Shown in pieces: positions 16,337-23,835 of a DNA stretch of 37,309 nt; position 1 is the stretch's first letter; each line of letters starts with the position of its first letter. Made by a program: the position numbers and the translations under genes. This stretch comes from JAYZAP01 sp964645285 (GTDB taxonomy: Bacteria; Pseudomonadota; Alphaproteobacteria; JAAXGF01), in NCBI GenBank assembly GCA_964645285.1, contig CAZYDR010000026.1, positions 1 to 37,309 of the forward strand, given 5' to 3'. The notes under the pieces were generated by a model. That model had not been told where the DNA came from, searched no databases, and saw only the letters and a list, made by a program, of their open reading frames with translations.

Positions 16337-17263
16337 TTATTGCGCTGCCGCGACTTGGGGGAAATCGAAGCCGGCGGCTTGGAGGGCGGCGAACAGTTCT
16401 TCGGAGTCCGCCTCGTCGAGCGGCATCAGCGGCGGCCGCATGGTGAGCCAGCCGTCGTCGCCGTCGCGCCGGGCCAGCACTGCTTTGAGACCCGGAATCA
16501 TGGGCTTGGACTGGGCCGCCAGACGAGTTGCCGTGACCGCTTCCTGCAACACTTCCGCCTGCGGCGTTTGCCAGCCGTCGTAGAGGTGACGAAGCGCCCC
16601 GGCGGCGATATTGGCGGTCGCCGTGATGCAGCCGTGGGCGCCAGCCTTCATGGCGTCGAGCATGTAGGCTTCGCTACCCGGGAAGACGCCAAAGCCGGGA
16701 AAGGCTTCGAGCAGCCCACGAGTGTTGTCCCAATCGCCGGAGCTGTCCTTGATGCCGACCACGATGTCTTCGTAGTCCTTGAGCAGGCGCTCTATCACCC
16801 CGTGGGTGACGGCGACGCCGGAGACCTTGGGGATATGGTAGAGATAGACTCGCAGGCGCGGGTCGCTGACCCGGTCGATAACTTCCGCATAGGCCCGGGC
16901 CAGGCCTTCGTCGCTTTGCCCCTTGTAGTAGAACGGCGGCAGCATAAGCACCCCGGCGCAGCCCAGAGCCGCGGCGTGGGCGGTGAGGCGGACGCTCTCG
17001 GGTATAGCCGACAGGCCGCTGCCGATAATCAGGCGATGAGGGGCGATGCCGGCTTCGACCACCGCGTCGGTCAAGGTCAGGCGCTCCTGCACCGAAAGGG
17101 AATTGGCCTCGCTGGTGGTACCGAACAGCACCAGGCCGTTGCAGCCTTCGGCCAGCAGCCACTTGCAGTGGCCGATGAAGCGTTCCGTGTCGGGCTCCAG
17201 GTCGGGCGTAAACGGCGTCAGCACCGGTGAGTAGATGCCGCGGGGCAAGGGCGTGATGTTCAT
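16337..17263 (-). CDS. DapA-family (dihydrodipicolinate synthase/N-acetylneuraminate lyase) aldolase
   Basis: A 308-aa class I aldolase (TIM barrel). The Schiff-base Lys172 is in VVGIKDSSGDW, Tyr142 in RVYLYHIPKVSG, and the phosphate/keto-acid binding motif is GTTSEANSLS (48-57). In true DapA this motif is normally GTTGES; the Ser change and divergence fit the many paralogues that cleave or dehydrate sugar acids or other 2-keto acids instead of making lysine precursors. Location is cytoplasmic. It lies 23 nt downstream of the dsbA-like gene and upstream of the enoyl-CoA hydratase. Without a sugar or amino-acid pathway neighbour the substrate is not assignable. Confidence 0.85.
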   Translation of the reverse strand: MNITPLPRGIYSPVLTPFTPDLEPDTERFIGHCKWLLAEGCNGLVLFGTTSEANSLSVQERLTLTDAVVEAGIAPHRLIIGSGLSAIPESVRLTAHAAALGCAGVLMLPPFYYKGQSDEGLARAYAEVIDRVSDPRLRVYLYHIPKVSGVAVTHGVIERLLKDYEDIVVGIKDSSGDWDNTRGLLEAFPGFGVFPGSEAYMLDAMKAGAHGCITATANIAAGALRHLYDGWQTPQAEVLQEAVTATRLAAQSKPMIPGLKAVLARRDGDDGWLTMRPPLMPLDEADSEELFAALQAAGFDFPQVAAAQ

Positions 17264-17286
17264 GGCAGTGACCTTGTCTGAAGGGC

Positions 17287-18042
17287 CTAGCTCTGTCGCG
17301 CTTCGGCGATGAGCTGGCGGATGGTGTCGAGGCTGATGGCGCCGGGGACGATCTGGTCGCCGATGACGAAGCCCGGCGTGCCGTTGATGCCGAGCGCCTC
17401 CGCCAGGGTCCGGTTGCGCGCAATGGCGGCGTCGATTTCCGGGCTCTTCATCTCGGCCTGCAGGGCGTCCGTATCGATGCCGAATTTTTCGGCGATGGAG
17501 AGAATTCGCATTTCATTGAGCCGCGCCCGGCTCGACATCATGGCCATGTGGACTTCGGCGTAGCTGTCCGGTGCAATGCGATGGACGGCTAGCGCCGCGC
17601 GCGCCGCGATCACCGATCCATCACCGAGAATGGGGAATTCCTTATACACCAGGCGCAGGCCCGGATCCTCGGCCACGGCGGTCATGACGTCATCCATGAC
17701 CCGTTTGCAATAGGAGCAGAAATAATCGAAGAACTCGACGATGACCACGTCGCCGTGGGGGTTGCCGGTCGTGGGCGCGGCCTGATCGTTAAACAACTCC
17801 TCGCGTTGGCTGACAAGCGTGGCGCGCGCCTGATCCGCTTCGGCAGCCTGTTCCCGCGCCTGCAGGATGTCGAACACCTCTATGACAACCTCGGGGTGGC
17901 TTAGCAGGTATTCGTGAATGGCCTCTTCGAGCGCTTTCTGCGTCGATGTGGCCGTGGCGTGCTCGGCACGGAGGTCCGGCGCCGCAAGCAGGGCAACCAA
18001 TGTTACGGCTAGCACGAGACCTCGGCGGAGAAGTATCATCAT
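17287..18042 (-). CDS. Exported DsbA-family thiol oxidoreductase
   Basis: A 251-aa periplasmic thioredoxin-fold protein. I chose the ATG pair at 18042 because the protein then begins with a good signal peptide: basic LLRRG, a hydrophobic stretch, and probable cleavage after LRA at residue 26. A helical linker (about 35-85) is followed by EFFDYFCSYCKRV with the redox motif CSYC (109-112), and the cis-Pro loop is GTPGF near the C-terminus. It would oxidise or isomerise disulfides in exported proteins. The N-terminal helical segment (YLLSHPEVVIEVFDILQ) is common in alphaproteobacterial DsbA-like proteins. It lies 96 nt downstream of glpK, suggesting its own ribosome site but a shared operon with the M48 protease gene. 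Confidence 0.88.
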   Translation of the reverse strand: MMILLRRGLVLAVTLVALLAAPDLRAEHATATSTQKALEEAIHEYLLSHPEVVIEVFDILQAREQAAEADQARATLVSQREELFNDQAAPTTGNPHGDVVIVEFFDYFCSYCKRVMDDVMTAVAEDPGLRLVYKEFPILGDGSVIAARAALAVHRIAPDSYAEVHMAMMSSRARLNEMRILSIAEKFGIDTDALQAEMKSPEIDAAIARNRTLAEALGINGTPGFVIGDQIVPGAISLDTIRQLIAEARQS

Positions 18043-18138
18043 GTTTGGAAACTCTTGGTAACGGCGGCTCGGGACGCGGGCGCGCATCATGCCACTGGCG
18101 ACCTCACGCGGCAAGGCGGGGCACGAAGATTTGATACC

Positions 18139-19629
18139 TTAGTCGCTACGAACTCGGGCCACGGCGGCGCGCCAGCCTTGGTAGCGGCATTGGCGTTCGT
18201 CACTGGCCATTGCCGGGTCGAACCGGGCATCGCGCTGCCAATGGCCGGCGATGGCGCCCTGGGAGGGAAAGAAGCCCGTATGGAGGCCAGCCAGGAAGGC
18301 GGCGCCCAGGGCCGTGGTCTCGGTGACCACCGGGCGCTCGACCGTTGTGTCGAGCATATCGGCGAGAAATTGCATGAGTGTGTCGTTAACTGCCATGCCG
18401 CCGTCAACCCGGATGGCCTGGGGTGGGCTGGCGCCGTCGGCGGCTATGGCTTCCATGAGGTCGCGGGTCTGATAAGCCACGGCCTCAAGGGCGGCGCGAA
18501 CGATCTCGGCGCGTCCGGTATCCAGGGTCATGCCGACCAGGGCGCCGCGGGCATCCGGATCCCAGTAGGGTGCGCCAAGGCCGACGAAGGCGGGCACCAG
18601 ATAGACGCCGCCCGGAGCCGTGACCTCGGCCATCAACGCTTCGGTCTCACTGGTGCTGGCAATAAGGCCGACCTGATCTCGCAGCCACTTGACCGCCGCG
18701 CCGGCGACAAAAATGCTGCCCTCCAGGGCGTAGGACACGTCGCCGTCAAGGCGATAGGCAACGGTGGTCAGCAGGCGGTTGGTCGAGGCCACTGCCGTGG
18801 TCCCGGTGTTGACCAGGGCGAAGCAGCCGGTGCCGTAGGTCGATTTTATCATACCCGGCGTAAAGCAGGCCTGACCGAAGGCGGCGGCCTGCTGGTCGCC
18901 GGCAATGCCGGTGATGGGGATGGCGCCGCCGAACAGGTCAGCGTCGGTAATGCCGAAATCGGCGCTTGAATCCCGTACCTGGGGGAGCAGCTCGCGGGGG
19001 ATATCGAATAACGCTAGCAACGCGTCGTCCCAGTCCTGGCGATGGATGTCGAACAGCATGGTACGGCTGGCATTGGTCGCGTCGGTGGCGTGCTCGCGGC
19101 CGCCGGTAAGGCGCCACAGCAGGAAGCTGTCGATGGTGCCGAAGGCCAACTCGCCGCGCCGTGCGCGATCCTTGGCGCCGTCAATGTGATCGAGCAACCA
19201 GCCTAGCTTGCTGCCGGAGAAATAGGCGTCGACCACCAGACCGGTCCTCGCCTGGATCATGTCGCCATGGCCGTCGGCGACCAGCCGGGCGCAGGTCTCG
19301 GCGGTGCGGTGGTCCTGCCAGACGATGGCGTTGTACAGGGGCTCGCCGGTTGTCCGGTCCCACAGCACCGTGGTTTCGCGCTGGTTGGTGATGCCGATGG
19401 CGCTGATGTCCGCCGCGCTGGCGGCGGCCTTGGCCATGGCGCCATTCACGACGTCGACGGTGGTTCGCCAGATTTCCGCCGGGTCGTGCTCGACCCAGCC
19501 GTCGTTGGGAAAATATTGGGTAAACTCGTGCTGGGCGACGCCGGCGACCTGGCCGGCCCGGCCGAACAGAATGGCCCGACTGCTGGTGGTGCCCTGGTCG
19601 ATGGCGAGGATGAAGCGCGCCTCGGCCAT
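18139..19629 (-). CDS. glpK: Glycerol kinase
   Basis: A 496-aa FGGY kinase, ATP + glycerol to glycerol 3-phosphate. Seen: ILAIDQGTTSSRAILF at the start, GWVEHDPAEIW, ITNQRETTVLWDRTTGEPLYNAIVWQDHR, GDQQAAAFGQ, KSTYGTGCF, VPAFVGLGAPYWDP and RVDGGMAVND. All are strong GlpK signatures and the length is standard. ATG 19629 was chosen because homologues begin EARFILAIDQG; the longer reading runs back into the upstream gene. The start is only 2 nt after the M48 protease stop, with a weak Shine-Dalgarno, so translational coupling is likely. No glpF, glpD or glpR is nearby, which is unusual for glycerol use. Confidence 0.95.
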   Translation of the reverse strand: MAEARFILAIDQGTTSSRAILFGRAGQVAGVAQHEFTQYFPNDGWVEHDPAEIWRTTVDVVNGAMAKAAASAADISAIGITNQRETTVLWDRTTGEPLYNAIVWQDHRTAETCARLVADGHGDMIQARTGLVVDAYFSGSKLGWLLDHIDGAKDRARRGELAFGTIDSFLLWRLTGGREHATDATNASRTMLFDIHRQDWDDALLALFDIPRELLPQVRDSSADFGITDADLFGGAIPITGIAGDQQAAAFGQACFTPGMIKSTYGTGCFALVNTGTTAVASTNRLLTTVAYRLDGDVSYALEGSIFVAGAAVKWLRDQVGLIASTSETEALMAEVTAPGGVYLVPAFVGLGAPYWDPDARGALVGMTLDTGRAEIVRAALEAVAYQTRDLMEAIAADGASPPQAIRVDGGMAVNDTLMQFLADMLDTTVERPVVTETTALGAAFLAGLHTGFFPSQGAIAGHWQRDARFDPAMASDERQCRYQGWRAAVARVRSD

Positions 19630-19631
19630 GG

Positions 19632-20975
19632 CTACCGTTTCAGCGCCTGTTTGGCGACGAACTCGATATCCTGGGCGCGCAACTGGCCCGGCGAACCGAC
19701 TGGAAGCATGTTGTTGGCTCGTTTGGCGAAGCCCATGGCGTCTTTGGGACGGCCGGTCAATATCGCCCGCTCGGCGCTGGCCAGCCATGACAGCCCGAGA
19801 CGGTCGGTGCGTCCATAGGCGATGCTGAGCAGGTGATGTACGCCGGGTTGCTCGCGGTCCTGACGCAAGGCTGCTTCAAGATGTTCGATGGCGGTATCAA
19901 AGACCTGAATATCGCCGGTCTCGATCAGCGCCTGGGCCAGCCCGACCCGTATCAGAGATTCGTCGGGCAACAAGGCAACCGCGTCTACATAGGATAGTAC
20001 CGCCGCGTTGATGAGACCGTTCTCGAACAGGATCTGGCCCTTGAGTTCGTGGAAAAAGCCGTCGTCGGGATATTCCGCCAGAAGATCGTCAACCTCTCCC
20101 AGAGCGCGCTTGAGATTGGCGCGGCGATGATATGCAAAGGCCCGGGCGTAACGCGCCGCCAGGCTGGTATCGCTCACCGGGTAGACCTTGATGGCCTTGC
20201 TCGGGTCGAGGTAGCCCAACAATTTGGCTTTCATGCGCGCGAAGCTGATCAGTTGGTCGTCCGGGGTCGGCGCATCAGCGAACGGTGAATTGGCGGCGTG
20301 GTTGCGCATGAAACTGATGCGGTCGCGGGTCAGCGGATGGCTTTGCAGGTAGGGATCCTGGCGGCTCGACACGAGAACTTCCTGGCCTTCCAGCAAGCCG
20401 AGAAACTCGGCCAGACCGCGCGACGACTGGCTGGTGGCGTCGAGCACACTTGTGGCGAACTGATCGGCCGATTGCTCCTGGGCCCGGCTGTATTTGAGAA
20501 ACGAGCTTTGACCAACGGCGTTGCCACCGATGATCAATGCCAGACCGGCGTTGGGAGCACCGGCGACTGCCACCGCCGCGCCAAGAACATAGGACAGAAT
20601 GTTGGCCGTGCTGGCGTTTCGAATGGCGTCGTTGGTGCGGGCCAGATGGCCACCGGCAATATGGCCGGTCTCGTGGGCGATGACGCCGATCAGTTGATTG
20701 GGGCTGTCGGCGACGATCAGCAAACCGGTATTGAGGAACAACCGCTGACCACCGGCAACGAAGGCGTTGAGGCGCTTGTCGTTAATTATATGGATATTTA
20801 CCGCCGAAGCATCGAGGCCGGCGCCTTCGAACAGTGGCGTCGCGTAGGCGCGGATGGTACTTTCGATTTCCGCGTCTCGGATGAATGATCCTTGACCGGC
20901 TCGCGCGGGTACGGCAAAACCAGCCGCTACAAAGACCAGCAGGCTTATGGACAGAATAACAAGGCGAATAAACAT
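19632..20975 (-). CDS. Exported M48 zinc metalloprotease with TPR tail (BepA/YfgC-like)
   Basis: A 447-aa periplasmic protease. A signal peptide (residues 1-26, ending ARA) is followed by the M48 domain with the zinc motif VIAHETGHIAGGH (His101, Glu102, His105) and a downstream EQSADQFA that should give the third ligand. A C-terminal tetratricopeptide region is seen after about residue 270 (ARYARAFAYHRRANLKRALGEV and later helices). The E. coli relative BepA works in assembly and quality control of outer-membrane proteins and LptD. It is the first gene of the minus-strand run glpK, dsbA-like, dapA-like, ech, and is divergent from the GGT-like lipoprotein gene. Confidence 0.9.
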   Translation of the reverse strand: MFIRLVILSISLLVFVAAGFAVPARAGQGSFIRDAEIESTIRAYATPLFEGAGLDASAVNIHIINDKRLNAFVAGGQRLFLNTGLLIVADSPNQLIGVIAHETGHIAGGHLARTNDAIRNASTANILSYVLGAAVAVAGAPNAGLALIIGGNAVGQSSFLKYSRAQEQSADQFATSVLDATSQSSRGLAEFLGLLEGQEVLVSSRQDPYLQSHPLTRDRISFMRNHAANSPFADAPTPDDQLISFARMKAKLLGYLDPSKAIKVYPVSDTSLAARYARAFAYHRRANLKRALGEVDDLLAEYPDDGFFHELKGQILFENGLINAAVLSYVDAVALLPDESLIRVGLAQALIETGDIQVFDTAIEHLEAALRQDREQPGVHHLLSIAYGRTDRLGLSWLASAERAILTGRPKDAMGFAKRANNMLPVGSPGQLRAQDIEFVAKQALKR

Positions 20976-21025
20976 GGCGTTCAGGCTTTCGCTATGTAGA
21001 GAACCTAGGTGCGCCGGGCGCGATC

Positions 21026-21055
21026 GTCAATCAGTGGCGTGTCAATCAATGGTGC
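21026..21055. repeat. Imperfect 15-bp tandem repeat over the GGT-like start
   Basis: GTCAATCAGTGGCGT (21026-21040) is followed directly by GTCAATCAATGGTGC (21041-21055), 12 of 15 positions identical. The second copy contains the ATG at 21049. It lies in the 73-bp divergent spacer between the M48 protease and the GGT-like gene. It may be a replication slip or a pair of regulator half-sites. Confidence 0.5.
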
Positions 21056-22656
21056 GCCCCATGGCGTTGGCGCCAATTCTGTTTGCCACGGCCTTGGCGG
21101 CGTGCTCGCCGTCCGATCAGGCCCTGCGCGTGGTCGGGCTTATCGAGGGTGATGTGGGCGGGGTTTCCGCCGACGAACCCCGGGCGGCCTTGGTGGCGCG
21201 GAGCATTCTTGGCAATCAGGGAAATGCTGCCGACGCCGCCGTCGCTCTCTATTTCACGACCGCCGTGACGTTCCCGGCCAGCGCCTCCCTTGGCGCCGGC
21301 GGGGCCTGTCTGGTGTTCGATGCCGAGAACCGGACCATGGAGGCGCTGGAGTTTCCCGCCACGATACCGGCCGGCACCACGAACGAGACGGCGTTGAAAG
21401 TTGCCATTCCCGGTGCGGTGCGCGGCATGTTCGCGTTGCACGCCCGTTACGGCAACCTGGCCTGGGCCCAACTTCTTTCACCGGCCGAGCGGGCGGCCCG
21501 ACTAGGCCACCCTATGTCCCGTGCCCTGGCCATCGATCTGGAGCGGGTTGCCGGACCCCTGTTCAACAACCCAGGTATTGCCGCCGTGTTCGGCCGCGAC
21601 GACGGCTCGCCCCGGGGCGAAGGCGACATGCTGGTGCAGCTGGAACTCGCTTCCGTCATCAGCCAGTTGCGTACCCGTGGCCCTGGCGGCTTCTATTCGG
21701 GTGCTCTGGCGCGTCAGCTGGTCGACGCGGTGAACGCCGCCGGCGGCGCGCTGACCATTGAAGATATGCGCGGCTATCGGCCGGTGTGGCGCGAGACCTT
21801 GCATATTCCCTGGGGTGACGATGTGCTGCATACCATGGCGCCACCGCTTCCCGGCGGCGTCAGCCTGTTTCAGGTGTGGCAAATGCTGACCCAGGACGAC
21901 CGCTACGCCGATGCCGCGACCGACGAACGCCGCCACCTCCTGGCCGAAGCGTCCATGCGGGCTTTCGCCGACCGCGGCGCCTGGCGGGTTGCCGGTGTGG
22001 CTGATGGCGTCGACCTCATCAGTGACGACCATATCGACGATCTCATGGCCGGCTATACCGCTAATCGACACACGGCAGCCGCTGGACTGACGCCGCCGCC
22101 GGTCAAACATCGCGAAAGTCCCAGTGGCACCAGTCTGGCGGTGGTTGATGGCGCTGGCAACGCGATCGCCTGTTCGTTTACCCTCAATAACTTCTTTGGC
22201 CGTGGCTGGATGGCGCCGGGTACGGGAATCATCATGGCGGCGGCCAAGCCGCCATCCCGCAGCGCCTTATCGGCCCTGGCGCCGGTCATGTTGGTCAACC
22301 ACAATTCGGGCAACTTTATTTTCGCCGCCGCGGCCTCCGGGGGCGCCGCGGCGCCGTCGGCGCTAATCGAGGTCATGGCCCGTACGCTGATCGATGATCA
22401 GTCGCTGATCGCGGCGATTGCCGCGCCCAGGCTCTACCACGGTGGCCGTCCCGATGTAGCCATTGTCGAACCTGATGAGCCGGCGGCGTCGCTTGACGGC
22501 CTGCGTCAGCGCGGCCACCTGGTTGCCCAGGCGCCGGAAATCGGTCGGGTCAACGCGATCTATTGCCGCGACGGCATGCAGGAGAACGCCGCCGGTTGTA
22601 GTGTCAGCGCCGACCACCGGGGCCATGGGCTGGCGTCATTTGTCCAGATCGACTGA
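21049..22656 (+). CDS. Gamma-glutamyltransferase-like lipoprotein, divergent active site
   Basis: About 535 aa from ATG 21049 (an in-frame ATG at 21061 is equally good). The N-terminus is a lipoprotein signal: ALAPILFATALAAC with the lipobox Cys at residue 19. The rest matches the Ntn-hydrolase GGT family: GNQGNAADAAVALYFTTAVTFPASASLGAGG, then AIPGAVRGMFALHARYG, and near the expected self-cleavage site GTSLAVVDGAGNAIACSFTLNNFFG. In classical GGTs the nucleophile is the first Thr of TTHxSVVD; here that position aligns with Gly360 and the Thr is one residue later. The usual GSPGGSRI oxyanion segment is AASGGAAAP. It may therefore be a specialised or non-cleaving homologue. Followed 15 nt later by an aminotransferase. 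Confidence 0.8.
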   Translation: MVRPMALAPILFATALAACSPSDQALRVVGLIEGDVGGVSADEPRAALVARSILGNQGNAADAAVALYFTTAVTFPASASLGAGGACLVFDAENRTMEALEFPATIPAGTTNETALKVAIPGAVRGMFALHARYGNLAWAQLLSPAERAARLGHPMSRALAIDLERVAGPLFNNPGIAAVFGRDDGSPRGEGDMLVQLELASVISQLRTRGPGGFYSGALARQLVDAVNAAGGALTIEDMRGYRPVWRETLHIPWGDDVLHTMAPPLPGGVSLFQVWQMLTQDDRYADAATDERRHLLAEASMRAFADRGAWRVAGVADGVDLISDDHIDDLMAGYTANRHTAAAGLTPPPVKHRESPSGTSLAVVDGAGNAIACSFTLNNFFGRGWMAPGTGIIMAAAKPPSRSALSALAPVMLVNHNSGNFIFAAAASGGAAAPSALIEVMARTLIDDQSLIAAIAAPRLYHGGRPDVAIVEPDEPAASLDGLRQRGHLVAQAPEIGRVNAIYCRDGMQENAAGCSVSADHRGHGLASFVQID

Positions 22657-22671
22657 CGAATAAGAAACACC

Positions 22672-23817
22672 ATGACCACGCCAGCGCGAAGGGGTGATAT
22701 TCCGCCATTTCTGGTGATGGAAGTCATGCGCGCCGCCGCCGCCCACGAGGTGGCGGGCGATAACGTGTTTCATCTCGAAGTCGGCCAGCCTAGTACCGCC
22801 GCGCCCCGGGGCGTGCTCGATACCGCCAAGGCGGCGCTTGAGGACGATGTCCTTGGCTATACCCTGGCGCTTGGTGTCACCGAACTACGCCAAGCCATTG
22901 CCGAGCATTACCAGAGCTTTTATGGCGTTAATGTGCCGGCGGATCGCATCGTCGTCACCACTGGCGCGTCAGGCGCATTTCTCCTTGCTTTCCTGTCAGC
23001 CTTTGAGGCGGGTGATCGGGTTGCCCTGGCCTTGCCCGGCTATCCCGGCTATCGCCATATTCTCAGCGCTCTCGGCAATCAGCCCGTGTCCATGGCGGCC
23101 GGGCCGGCGACCCGGTTTCAGCCGACCGTGGAGATGATCGACGGTATCGATGAGGCGGTTCACGGATTAATCGTCGCCAGCCCGTCAAACCCGGCGGGAA
23201 CAATCATTCCCGAGGCCGAACTGGCGCGGCTCGCCGGCTATTGCGATGACCACCACATCCGCTTGGTGTCTGACGAGATCTATCACGGCATTACTTTCGG
23301 CGCTGACGCGGCGACCGCCGTGGCCTATAGCGACCAGGCCATCGTCATCAACAGTTTTTCGAAATACTTCTCCATGACCGGCTGGCGCCTGGGTTGGATG
23401 GTGGTGCCCGAGAGTCTTATGCGGCCGGTGGAATCCCTGGCCCAGAACATGTTCATATCGCCGCCGACCCTGTCACAGCGGGCGGCCCTGGCGGCGTTCG
23501 ATTGTGGTGACGAAATCGCCGCCAACATCGCCCGCTATGGCCGTAACCGGGAGCTGTTGCTCGAGGAACTGCCCAAGGCTGGTTTCACTGCCCTGGCCCC
23601 GGCTGATGGCGCGTTCTACATCTATGCGGATGTTTCGCACATGACCAACGACAGCCAGGCGTTCTGTCAGCGCATGCTGGACGAGACCGGCGTCGCCGCC
23701 ACATCGGGAGTCGATTTTGATCCCGAGCGCGGCAACGCCTTTGTCAGGTTCTCGTTCTCCGGTTCCACCGAAGACATGGCCGAGGCCGCCCGCCGCCTGC
23801 GTGACTGGCAGCACTGA
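22672..23817 (+). CDS. Class I/II aminotransferase (aspartate/aromatic type, PLP-dependent)
   Basis: A 381-aa fold-type I aminotransferase. Seen: GYTLALGVTELRQAIAEHY, SPSNPAGT (Asn173), LVSDEIYHGITF (Asp201 and Tyr204), the Schiff-base Lys231 in NSFSKYFSMTGWRLGW, and Arg in the C-terminal GNAFVRFSFS for the substrate carboxylate. These are the subgroup I-gamma aminotransferase signatures. The amino donor cannot be fixed from sequence. It starts 15 nt after the GGT-like stop and converges with rne, leaving only 18 nt between the stops. Confidence 0.9.
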   Translation: MTTPARRGDIPPFLVMEVMRAAAAHEVAGDNVFHLEVGQPSTAAPRGVLDTAKAALEDDVLGYTLALGVTELRQAIAEHYQSFYGVNVPADRIVVTTGASGAFLLAFLSAFEAGDRVALALPGYPGYRHILSALGNQPVSMAAGPATRFQPTVEMIDGIDEAVHGLIVASPSNPAGTIIPEAELARLAGYCDDHHIRLVSDEIYHGITFGADAATAVAYSDQAIVINSFSKYFSMTGWRLGWMVVPESLMRPVESLAQNMFISPPTLSQRAALAAFDCGDEIAANIARYGRNRELLLEELPKAGFTALAPADGAFYIYADVSHMTNDSQAFCQRMLDETGVAATSGVDFDPERGNAFVRFSFSGSTEDMAEAARRLRDWQH

Positions 23818-23835
23818 ACGACTAATTCCGAACTT

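Noticed and set aside
19630..19788. 53-residue N-terminal extension of glycerol kinase
   Set aside because: It overlaps the M48 protease coding region and does not resemble GlpK; ATG 19629 matches homologues.
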